Positions 1 to 14,902 of a stretch of 64,000 nucleotides of DNA are shown here, piece after piece (the first letter of the stretch is position 1; each line of letters starts with the position of its first letter). Origin of the DNA: Eopsaltria australis (lineage: Eukaryota; Chordata; Aves; Passeriformes; Petroicidae); contig JAVTVJ010000789.1 in assembly GCA_034509425.1 (NCBI GenBank), forward strand, positions 310,001-374,000. Reading direction: 5' to 3'. The position numbers were made by a program, and so were the translations under genes. The notes below the pieces were generated by a model. The model saw only the letters and a program-made list of their open reading frames with translations, searched no databases and was not told where the DNA came from.

Positions 1-43
1 TTGGGAGCTTGTTGAGCTTCCTAGAGGACTCATTAGCCAGTAA

Positions 44-236
44 TTATGAAAATGTAGACACCCATTTATCCACAGGATTGGTGCACACTTTCTTCCAGTT
101 CTGGACAGCAGCATTCAGTGGTTTAGTTGAGATTTCTTCATCATCCGAGTTCACAAAGATGGCATTGTGTGGGTGACAGGCCCTGCTGAGGCCAATCAGG
201 TTCTCACCACAAAGCTGGCAATTGTTATATCCCTCT
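44..236 (-). other. Candidate 3'-terminal coding exon of an unrecognised gene
   Basis: An open frame runs to a TAA at 46-44. It is preceded by a plausible acceptor (pyrimidine-rich stretch ending TTTCTTAG at 237), so an exon could start at 236. The peptide has a C-x2-C pair, a third cysteine followed by HPH, an acidic SDDEE stretch, and an ending KKVCTNPVDKWVSTFS. That ending resembles the fourth-cysteine/tryptophan region of chemokines (VC-x-NP-x2-KWV). The spacing of the upstream cysteines is not chemokine-like. A second AG at 102-101 would give a shorter exon (44-100) carrying only the chemokine-like tail. No upstream exon with a signal peptide or a CC/CXC motif was found on the minus strand. 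It may be a real last exon, a decayed gene fragment or a chance ORF. I do not assign a function. Confidence 0.3.
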
Positions 237-1117
237 CTAAGAAACAAGGAAGGGATGAGGTTTGCACTCTGCCTGTGGCTCACACAGACTTGGAGCTGTC
301 ACTGGAACATGTGAAAATGAAATTTGTGCTCCAGATTTCATCAGAGAAGGGACTCAGCCGAGTGACCAGTGGGTTCATTTAGCTTTGGCCCAACCTCTGT
401 ACCAATGCAAGAGGGAAATGCCATTAAGATTTTTTTTTTCCTTTAAAATGTGCAGATGAAGGCCAACAGTGAGAACATGAAAGATGTTTCTTGTGGGAGA
501 TCTCCCAGACTGTTGTTCTGGCAAAGCCAATCATGGCCAGGAGGGCACAGGAACACATGGCATCGATTCCTGGCAGAAAGACGGGCCTGCTGCATCCCAG
601 GATGTGTGGGGTGTGCTGGGAGGGGCACTGCTCTTCACCACATCCCCAGGTCCCCTCACCTCAAGTGGACTTTGGCTGAGGTGGCCACTGCCAGGCAGTT
701 TCTCCCTGTGCGTCCTCTTGTGCCACATCTAGAAGGACAGAACAGAACAAGGCAGCAGCTTCAGCAGGTGAAGGTCTCCAGCCCATCTCCCCCTTTTCCC
801 ATGGGGATCCAGCATGTGGGACATCTCTGGGACAGCTGAGCCTTGTGTCCCCCACTGCTGTAGGGTCTTTGGGACAGCTGTGGGGGTCTTTGAATCAGGG
901 TTGGTGGCTTGTCTGTGTGTCTATGTGGTTTTGTTACAGCAAGATGGGAACTGGGTGTGTTCCTTCTGTGAGAGCTCTGGGATGGAGCAGAGACAGAACC
1001 AGCTCCAAATACCCAGGAGCCAGCCTCCTCCCCACAAAACCATAAGCCTGGCTTAGAAGCTGTGATTAATAATAAAAGAACTGCTTTCAGCCTGTAGGGT
1101 GCAGCAGTAGCACATTT
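237..1117. other. Non-coding stretch, no recognised gene
   Basis: Short overlapping ORFs occur on both strands, but none has family resemblance or flanking splice signals that fit together. Nothing recognisable is seen here. Confidence 0.5.
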
Positions 1118-1465
1118 GAATGGAATCAAAGAATACCAGTTTGAAAGGGATCTCAAGGATCACCTGGTCCAACCTCCCTTGGCAAAAGCCTGGTCTAGAT
1201 AAGACAGCCCAGCACGCTGTTCAGCAGAGCCTGAGAAGTGTCCTGTGTTGGGGAATTCACCACTTCCCTGGGGACATTATTGCAATGACTGATTGCTCTC
1301 ACTGTGAGAAATTGTCCTCTAGCATCCAATCATAATCTGCCCAAGAGTAACTTGTACCCATTACAGTTCATTTCTTCCATGTGACTCCTCCAAAAGGGAG
1401 TCTCCATCTTCTCTGTAGCCACTCTTTAAGCATTGGAGCATGGTGATAAGTTCTCCCCTTTTCAG
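1118..1465 (-). mobile_element. CR1-type LINE 3'-end fragment
   Basis: The plus strand begins with a GAATCAAAGAATACC-type start followed by AAGGGATCTCAAGGATCACC and 'TGGTCCAACC'. It then follows the usual CR1 tail text (GGGGAATTCACCACTTCCCTGG, ATTGCTCTCACTGTGAGAAA, ACTTGTACCCATTAC, CATGGTGATAAGTTCTCCC). This is the reverse complement of the CR1 3' end, so the element is read on the minus strand. It is diverged and 5'-truncated, as most avian CR1 copies are. Boundaries are approximate to about 20 bases. Confidence 0.8.
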
Positions 1466-4400
1466 GAGCGCTGACACTGGAGTTCTAGAGCTCACCTGAG
1501 TATTGTCAGAGCTGAGGGGAGGCTCCCAGCCCTGTGAAAGCAGGTGGCAGCACAGCACAGGGAAAGGCTTTGAAAGGAGACACCCCTGGTGCTCTTTACA
1601 TGACTTACACAGCAACAATATCCTGGGTGAGCTTGAGGGGAGAGCCTCTGGGTCGTGCCATGGTTCCTTCTTTTGTTTTTCCTAGGGAATGGCAGCAGTG
1701 TCAGTATGTACCCCAAAACCCTGTTCCCTCTGGGAACAGTTTATCCATCCCCATATGTGTCCACACTTCCTGAAATCCTCTTCTTCTTGTGCTTACTTTT
1801 TGTGTTGTATTTAGCCCAGGGAAAGGCTGCATCTCCCTCACAGATCCTGGAGGACTCACTGGGCTGAGAGATTCCCCAAACGTGGCATGAGCTCTCCACA
1901 AATTCCAAACACTGATTTTCCTTAGGATTTCATGGTGTTCTTTGAAGTCTGGGCTCTGAGTGGAGTGGAATGCCATTAGAGGGAATATTCCATCTCCTAG
2001 CTAAGGTCTGGCTGGAATTTCTTTTTTACTTTCTATTCTATAGAGCTGTTACACTCATCCTGTGTTTCACTTCAAGCAGGAAACAAAACATTTCTGGAAA
2101 AGGGCTATGATATAAAAATAGGATGCAGTGGCCAAAGCTGTCAGGAATTAAAACTTTACTTCCAACTGCCCTCTGTTAATGATTTGCATCCTTTTTTCCA
2201 CGAACGGTGATATTCAAAGTACTTGGCAAAGGGCTTCCAGATTCATGGAAGTCTTGGTTACAGAGAGCAGAAACTCCTTCTGAAAATAGCTTGCTTAGGG
2301 GAACTCTGTTCCAGTGTAAACCAGAATGGATTGTTCAGTTCTCATCTACACCAGTAAAAATCCCTATCAGTCCTGTGCAATGCCCAGATAGTAGAGGGTG
2401 GAATATGCTTCATTTCCTACCACATTGTGTTCCCTTACTCTTAGCAATGTTTCACAGTGTAAAGTATCCAAACTATAACACTTTTCTTTTCATGTTATTA
2501 TTGCTCCCCTTCAAAAAAACCTTGTCTTTATTGGGCATTCTCATCTTTGGCTCGTGTAACTTCAACCAACTTTTATCTCCCTCCTTCGAGCCGCAGCTTT
2601 TCCCCGCTCATCTTTGTAATCTGACATTGTGATTTGTTCACTTGTGTGCTTGTTTTTCTCCTCGAAGATTTGCTGAATCATTGGGGAGGAGGCAAGAGCT
2701 GTAGAGGCAGCTGGTGGCCAGTGATAAAACCACGGCCACATCCAGCCTTCAGGGTTTGCAGGTGACAGCCCTTCAGCTGAAGGCCTGAGTCACATTCCCT
2801 TCCCAGCTAAGATTGCTGAGCACTTTGGGATTGAGGAAGAGAGGATGAGGAGGTGCTACCCCCAAAATAGAAATTATTGATCCTGATGACCACAAAGTTT
2901 GTGTTGTATCTTCTGCAAAATTAACAATGATGCTGTGAGAAAACTTACAGGCTGGGGGTTAAATTCTGCTGCCTGTTGGATGTTGTGCCCTTTTGAAATC
3001 CTTAAGCACTTTGAGCTATTCAAATGAAAAGTATTATTAACCTTGCTGAGTTCTCCAGCACCACGGTTGTGGCACTGAGCAGCAGGCACAAGGACACAGC
3101 TCTCTGACTTTCCAGCTGTTCCCCTGCATTCCAGGTAACCTGAGAAACCTCAGCTGTCTCCTGCACACTCACTCTGAAACCCAAGGTCTTCTGCCCTGTC
3201 AGCTCTGACTTTAAGACACGAGAAAACGAGTTCTGTGCATTTCTCATAAGTATCATATAGAATTCAGAAATAAAGTCTTACCAATAGCACACAATACTTT
3301 TCCTAAGAAAAGAGTTTTACTTGGGAGCTTCTACTTAGTTTTAATGCTTCAAGGAGTAAGGTAAAACATTGGTTAACAAACAAGCCTGCAAGTCCAGCTC
3401 ACCTGAGTTCCATTTCTTGTCGTCCTACTCAAATTTGGGCAAATATTTTGAAGTGAAAACTGCAGGCTGGCAGATCCCAATGCAGAGACCATGCTTTGCT
3501 GCTTTGTGGGGTTTTTGTGGGATTTTTCACAATGCCACTCCAGTGCATTGCTGTGCATGCGCAGCAATTCTACCTTGCTCTTATCTGCAGAGCTCAAAGC
3601 TGCTGCAGGCTGGATCTGGACACGGAGCTGAGGCAGGGATGTCTGACTGACACACTGCTTCACCATGTCCACACTCTCAGGATGGGGCCCTTTCAGGAAC
3701 AGGAATGCTCTGTCATCTCGAACTTCCCCTTCCTCAACTGAGACCAGAGATAACTTCTATTTTATAAAGAGAAAAAACCAGTGGACTTGACCACTGCTAA
3801 AAATCCCACCAAAGCTCCAAATATAGACGAGCCTGGGGTGTAAGATAAAGCCCCATTGCTTTAAAATTATTCAAGAGGAAGGCAGAATAAATGGGGATTG
3901 GTTTTTAAAACCCTTGCTCTTCATGAGGAAACCTTGAACCTCAGAACTGTGTTGGCTGGTTCTGAATGTGGCTGTTGGAGCTTGCTGAGGAGCCTTTGAT
4001 GCACAGGGGAATTAAATGGCTTAGAGGTTGCTCATGAGCTGGAGAGCTGTAGATCATGGGCTGGAGCAGAATCAGCTGTGAGAAACTCGGTCTGAGAGTG
4101 GTGCACAAACCACAGAGCTGTGACTCAGCTCATGTAACTTCAGATGCCTTCAGATACTGGGCTCCCTCTCTTCAGGGAGAGAAGTAGGTGCATGCGAGGC
4201 AGGACTTCAGCCCTGGTTTAGATATGTGCTTTAGGAGGAGAAAAATCGCTTCCTAGGTATGTTTCTTATCAAAAAGGGAACCTTTGAGTCACCAGCTCAC
4301 AGCAGAGATCTCCTGAGCTGCTGCTGGAAATTTCCTGCCTCATATCCCATGGAGAGCCAGGGACAGCACCTGCAGCCAGGCAGCCAAGGATAAGCAATGA

Positions 4401-5280
4401 GCAAATCCTCCCAGCACAGGGGCAGGGCTTGCATCTCAGTGCAATCCCCAGATACAGGCAGGACCCAAGACACCAGGCTGAACCAAAGGTGGTGGGATGC
4501 AGGATGAGGGCTGTCCATATGATCTGGGTGAGCAGTGACCTGATAATAGCATGGTCTGGCAGGCTAAAGAAACGTGTTAAAGCTGCAGGTGTGACCCTGG
4601 TTCATCCTGCACGGCCCAGCTTCATCAGGGAAACCAAGCAGAGGATGTGCCCTGCAGGAATCTGTCATTCCCTTCCCTGTCAAGGCTGAGGTGTTGGCAC
4701 AGGGAGCTTGCAGAGGTCCTGGGGAGCTCATCCAAACACAGGAGGGAGTCCCTGCTATGATCTCCAGCTGTACTGATTTGGTTATTGCTGCCTTAGGAGA
4801 AGATGTGAAGGGATATTTGATGACTCATGCTTTTACAGCTCAAATGGGAACGGTCAGGTTTTCCCCCCTTCCATTCACTTGGGGTTTTTACTATTTTCCA
4901 GAGACAGAGCAATTATCTGTACCCCAAACCTCAGTGGCTGGTGCAACTGTGAAGGGTAGATCCCCCTCCCAACCCCCAGGAAGGCAGCACAGGGGAGAAG
5001 TGCTGCTCTGGGCACTGAACAGGAGCAGCTCACTCTGAAAGCATCTGAATTGTTTGTTGTAAATCTCACTCTCCCACTGGACAATCCTCCTAAGAAAACC
5101 TTTCCTGTGCACCCCCTCAGGTCCCAGTGCTCACATTTGCAGCCCCCAGGCTGCCCTTACCCGGGTTGTTTGCATGGATGGGGCTCCCTGGGTGCCCGGC
5201 TGGCAGAGGTGAAGGGCTGACAGGCCTTTCCTGCCAATCTGTCTGTTGTTCAGATGAAGTGGTTGGAAAGTGCTCACTCT
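1466..5280. other. Intergenic DNA 3' of GFI1B
   Basis: There is no coding exon that I can support. The longest open frame (2207-2632, plus) has no recognisable domain and no splice context. The stretch belongs to the spacer between GFI1B and whatever gene lies left of the window; GTF3C5 would be expected from synteny. Confidence 0.5.
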
Positions 5281-5299
5281 CCAGTTCCCTCTTTGGCTC

Positions 5300-5420
5300 A
5301 GGCACCCCGATAAGGCCCGGGCTGTCCTATCTTGCCCTGGGAGCTGTTCCTCCTCCCTAACAGGCTCCCTTCCCCGGCTGACAGTTAGCAGCCGGCAGTG
5401 CTTGATAAACTTATCAGACC
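5300..5420. promoter_or_regulatory. GATA-motif cluster, candidate GFI1B downstream enhancer
   Basis: Four GATA sites lie within about 110 bases: GATAAG at 5309-5314, CTATCTT (AAGATAG on minus) at 5327-5333, and a facing pair TGATAA (5403-5408) / TTATCA (5411-5416). The cluster lies about 5.2 kb beyond the GFI1B stop codon. GFI1B is a known GATA1 target, and downstream enhancers have been described for the mouse gene. Assignment as an enhancer is inference from motif density and location. Confidence 0.4.
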
Positions 5421-5876
5421 AAAGCTGAGCTCAGTGCATGCTCAGCTCCTCCCCAGCCCCAGATTTCCCCATTCCTGAGGACTCTCTGCTCTCTGCCTGC
5501 CTTGCTGTCAAGTACAGTGAACACAGACCCCCCTTGGGCCCACAGGTCAAAATCAGCCCAAGGAGCAGATTGAGAAGTGCTCAGATTGAAGCAGCACATT
5601 CAGAGTGAGGGCACTGAGTGGGATGTTTACAGCATCCACATCCAGCTCTGTCTCCCTGCACTATTATTCACCAGTGGAAATGCTCTTGTCTGGTGTATCC
5701 TCCCTGTGTTGCTGCTTGCCCTGTTTTAGGGTTTAGTGGGTTAAATGCAGGGTGTCAGCTCTGGGATGAGGGTGCTGTGCTGGATTCAGTTCCTATCCCT
5801 CGTTGTTGGTGTCGCAGTCGCGCTCGGGCGTTCCAGCCCAGATCAAGGCTCCATTGTGTGAGGTGCTGGATGTGGA

Positions 5877-5912
5877 AGATAAGGAGGAGCAGTCTCATTC
5901 CTGACTATCTTA
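5877..5912. promoter_or_regulatory. Inverted pair of GATA motifs
   Basis: AGATAAGG at 5877-5884 faces CTATCTTA at 5905-5912, about 20 bases apart. Both match the WGATAR consensus on opposite strands. This may belong with the 5.3-5.4 kb cluster as one downstream control region. Motif evidence only. Confidence 0.25.
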
Positions 5913-8900
5913 CAGTTGAAATAAACAAGTGAAATGAAGGGGAGAGGGGGAGTGATTATCCTCCTCTCACAGATGGGGTGAAGAGCTGCTGAGAGCTTCA
6001 TAGTGTGCTGAACAACTTCAGAAATCCAGCACTCAAGTCTTGCTCGAGGTCATGCAGGAAATGTGTGGCAGATCTTAAGTCTCAGTTTAGAACTGCAGCC
6101 TTAAGATCAGTGTGTGTCCATGGTGACTGTTAGCTTTAAGATGGTGGGTCAGGAATTCTGCAGGAATCTGTGTTTTCTTACTTCTCATCCAGCACAGATT
6201 CACTGTTCTTGAATAATTTTTGTGTGGCTGTTTTGTGGGCTTGCCTCCTCTGTGTGGATGTGCTATTCCAGGTGAAAAGGTGAATAAAAATCTCTGCTTT
6301 GTGAGCAGATAAAACGTTTAAAAATGGTTTGTGATGTACTTTTAAAAATCATTATTCTGTAGCAGCTTTGCAGGTTGAACTCCATATCCATTCCCATGTT
6401 AGGCCCTTAATGGCAGGCAGGAATGTTTTCCCTGTACAAGAAAATGTGTTTGCAGCTATTTCTGAGAGACTGCCCCACGCCTTCAGGTTTTCCTGTATGT
6501 GCTGTGCTGATGTGCTGGAATTAAACTCCTGCTGTGTCTCTGTCCCCTGAGACTGGGGAACAACCTCCTGTGAGGACAAGGGACTCTGCTCTTATCTTTT
6601 TTTCACTGAAAACACTTTCTTGTGATGTCAAAGGCGGGAAGCAAGTGGATAACTTTAACCAGTAGAACCTGCACCCAACTGGAGTCTTAATTCTTCCCTG
6701 TCCTTCCTCTCAATTTGTTTCAGGGCTTCCCAAACAACTGCCAACACAAGAAGGCTTCAGGATCTTGCCTTCTCCAGCACTGCACTCCGTGGGGTTATTA
6801 CAACCTGAAGATAAGTTCCAGCCTCATGCTGTGCTAGCTGGGAACACCCCCCTGCTTCCTGCAGGTGTCCCGTGGCTCTGTCCTCATTAGGAAGACAGAT
6901 TCATCCCGTGTCCAAACTGAAACCCACCCTTAATCACAGCTCTTCTGGGCTGCTGCCCTCAGCGCCTCAAGGCTGTCTGGAAGACACAGAGGCACCTCTC
7001 TCCTCCTGACAGATGCCCGGGGTTAGTGCTTTGCATGTCCCTCATTTGCTAAACAAAACAGCCCAGAGACCAGGATTTTTTTCCCTAGCAATAAAAGGAA
7101 GAAGGTGTGAAGGGAACTGGGGAAGTACAGGATACAGGGCGGGCTCAAATGGAGGCAAAAACAATCAGCTCTTTCTTCAGCCACAAAGATTAGTTGAGAT
7201 TTTGCTTTCTGCTATCTGTTTCCTTGACTGACTGACCAGAATGTTTGTGATGCGAGGGGAGGTGGTGGGAAAGGGGTTGTAGCAGAGTGATCAGAACCGA
7301 GGAGGATTTGCATGTTTGGAGAGCAAGGCCAGGTGTGTTTGGAGTTGGTGACAGCCATGGCCTGGTCCTGACAGGTGCTGAGCAGCCTTGGGGACCCCTG
7401 GTGTAGATTGAGCAGCTGCAAGGATCAGGGCAGCCCTTTGGAGCAGCTCTGGCCGTGGCTGGTGCTGTGCTAGGAGTGAAGGAGGGGCTATGGGGCTCTG
7501 CCTTGTTACTCCTTTGGGCTGCTGCCATCCATAGACCTCAAGGAATGCCAGGGCTGGGGCATTAGGTGACCTGAAAGTGGCAACTCGTTACTGAAGAAGA
7601 AGAAACTGTAGTGTCTTAGTGGAAAACACTGCAAGCTAATTCCCTGTCCTCCTCCCTTCTGTCACCTCCTGCCTCTGGCTGTTGTGTCTCACTGGTGCCT
7701 TTGCCAGCTGGCCCCCCTCCACAGGCTGTGCCTCTGGAGATCTGCTCCCCGTGCCTGTGGGAATGGGTCAGCCTGGATCCCCTGCACTGCTCTGGCCTCA
7801 GACATGCTCTCCTGAGCTCTGCAGCAGCACTCTGCCTGCAGCCATCCCAGGGTGTTCTCCACTCGCTGCCCATCCAGCCGAAGTTGTCCCTGGATCTCCT
7901 GGGATGTGCTCCCCAGGCTCCTCACAAACACCAGGCTAAGGCTGGCACTGCCTCCTTCAGTGTAGCTGCTCCTCAGGAATATCTGAGCTCAGTAACCCAC
8001 CCTGGAGTCCTGGGGAAATAGCAGGCAGGGCTGGGGTGATGTGTGCTGTGTGAGGAGGGAGAAGCTGTAGGAGCACAGAGGAGAGAAGATCCCAGCTGTC
8101 CACTGAGGGTTAGAGCTCCTCTGTACCTTGGACATCAAGGATAGGAATGAAAATCTAATGGATAGAGCAGCTCTTCTTCACGAGGCTCAGGAGAACCAGC
8201 TGTCTGGTCTGGTTTTATGAGTGGTCACAGGCACTCTTGCCAATTGATGTGTGCCAGGACTTGACTCCAAATGGCCAAAATTGGGGAGTTTTATATGAGT
8301 CAGACACAGCTGCTGTCCCCAGGGAAGTCTGTGCCCATGTGGTTTGGGGCTGGAGGGTTTTGCTCCTGAGCAGTCCAGATGCTGACACTCTCTTTGAATA
8401 TTTCTGTTTGCAGACTTGTGGAGGACAAGGGGAATAACAAACACAGTTTGCATTTTGGGCAGTGGTTTTAATAAGCTGCAATGACTTTACCTTGAGCAAG
8501 GCTTGTGCACGTGTGGGTGTTCACATGTGTGTGTGGGGCTGGGCACCAGCTCCATCACAAGTTATGCACCTTCCCCAGAATGGCTCAGGGAAGGACAGCA
8601 GGGGTTTAATGGGGGCTTTGGCACTGTCTGGACACACATTCTGTGTACCTGGTGTGGCCTTCCTGCTCTGCAGAGCTGGCTCTGGCCCTGTGGGGCTCTG
8701 CACCAATCTGTCTCCAGGATGAAAGTCTCTCTAATGAGAGCCCTTTCCGGCATGTGAATTTCCATCTTTATTCCCACTCAAAGCATACAGAGCAATCCTA
8801 GACTCTTTCCCTTCTCCTTTTTCACCCCATCCCCACTGCCTGTGTCCCCAGAGTCAGGAATGAGCCGTTCTTTAAATGGGTTTTTTGAAGATGAAATACT

Positions 8901-10637
8901 CTGTGTTAGCCCAGTTACTAAGAAGGAACAGATTTATCAGATAAATCCCAGCAGGCCTGTACATGTCACTGTCTGGTATAATGCAATAAAAATATACATT
9001 AGAATAAGTATAAATACATATTTACAGTGTACAAGTAAAGCCAGGAGTACAGACTCTGGGTTTGAGCTTCCAGATCCATATTAATGACTTACAGCTTAGG
9101 CACAGCATAGAAGGGGCAAGTACATTTTAGGTCTTAGGAGAATAACTTGGGATTCACAACAGTGGAAATGAGGGCTGTTCTCTCTGGGCAATACATGAAT
9201 TTTCCACTTGGGCCATTCTGTCTTTGCCCATGATGGCAGCCTTCCTTCACAGCCTTTGGAGTGAAATGGCCACAGCTCATTCCCAGGGTAATTCCCACTG
9301 GTGTCACTGTCCAAGGCCGTGTGTTCAGGGATGCAGTTATGGAGAGAGCCATGTGCTGCTACAATGCCCCAATTAACTGAAAACACTTGTCTGTGTTCTA
9401 ATAATGTTATAATAATACTTTGTCCTTCCTGTTAAGGACTCAGGGGACTCCAGGAACCTGAGTGAATGGCCCCACGTCACCAGGAGGAGTGGAAAAACAA
9501 AAGCCCAGTGCAGTGACTTGCCAAAGGTTATAGAGAGAAAATCTGGCTGAGCTTGGAGGGGAACTGGTTCTTTACTTGCTCCAGTGCTTTGCTTCAACCC
9601 CTAGACCTGGCAAAAGGAGGAAATACCACTGCTCTCTTTGTATAATATTTGTGAGGTACTTGCATGCTCTGCCAACACGTACAGGCTCAGTCACTTCCTC
9701 CTTGAGGAGAGTGGCTGGCAAGCAGAACTCTGGCCCTTGACATCGATATCCAGGGCCACTCCTGCCCATGCAGTGACCCAGGGCTGCTCAGGACAGCTCT
9801 AAGCTGGCATGTCCAGCATGCAGGGAAATATTGTGGGACATGCCAGCCTTGATTCTAAGAGCAGTCAGACTCTCCCATGGTACAAGGACATGGGGATTAC
9901 TGGCTCCTGCCTGGTGCTGTGGCGTGGCCCTTCCTGGAGCCTGCTTGGGATCTCAGCAGCATGGTGTGTCTGAGGAATGTATTTAGAGACCCCTGTTATC
10001 AGCTAGGGATAGGAGCTGTTTCTTCAGTATTTTCCTCCCACTCCAAGCTAAAAATACAGCACAGTTAACTTGTCATTTGATCACAGTAAATGCTCTGCTG
10101 AAAGAAATGACTTTAGGTGTCTGTTGGCAGAATTTATGGCCTGGGCAAGTCTCTGCAGAAGGCCTGTCCAGGTTGAACACAGCTGACTGAATGCAATCTA
10201 TTTGCATACCCTGGGCTTATCTTCCCAACTATCAGAGCAGGACATGGTTACAGCACCAGCTTGGCACAGATTGTTGCTGCCACCAGCCCAGGAGCCCCCT
10301 CCTCCCCACTGGGCAGCCTGACGAACCGGATTCTGCTCCTGGTGTAAATCCAGAGCAATAGTGACCCTGAAGGAATTCCTCTGGATTTACACCCGAGCAG
10401 GTGATGTCAGATCTGGGCTGGTACCTATCCCAATTGAAAAGTGAAAGCTCCCACAGGTCTCTTTGGGATGTGCAAGGCCCTGCAGTGCCAAACACTGAAG
10501 CCAGTCCATGGCCTGGCCAGTCCCCAGGGGAACACAGGACACCACGGGAGCTTTATGAGGTGGATGGAGGTGCTGGGGACAGCCTTCTTCCCCTGGAGCA
10601 TGAGGTGGGAGCTCCAGCAAAGAGCTGGAGGCAGCTC
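5913..10637. other. GFI1B 3'UTR and downstream spacer
   Basis: There is no supported coding exon. The part next to 10,637 must be GFI1B 3'UTR. No minus-strand AATAAA is close to the stop; a TTTATT on the plus strand near 8767 is the most obvious candidate poly(A) signal, giving a UTR near 1.9 kb, but a nearer variant signal could be used instead. Pyrimidine/purine-rich unique sequence, no repeat family recognised. Confidence 0.4.
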
Positions 10638-14888
<4,251 letters not shown>

Positions 14889-14902
14889 CTTCCATTCACT
14901 TT

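Noticed and set aside
2207..2632. 141-codon plus-strand ORF 3' of GFI1B
   Set aside because: No recognisable domain, no coherent composition and no matching exons nearby.
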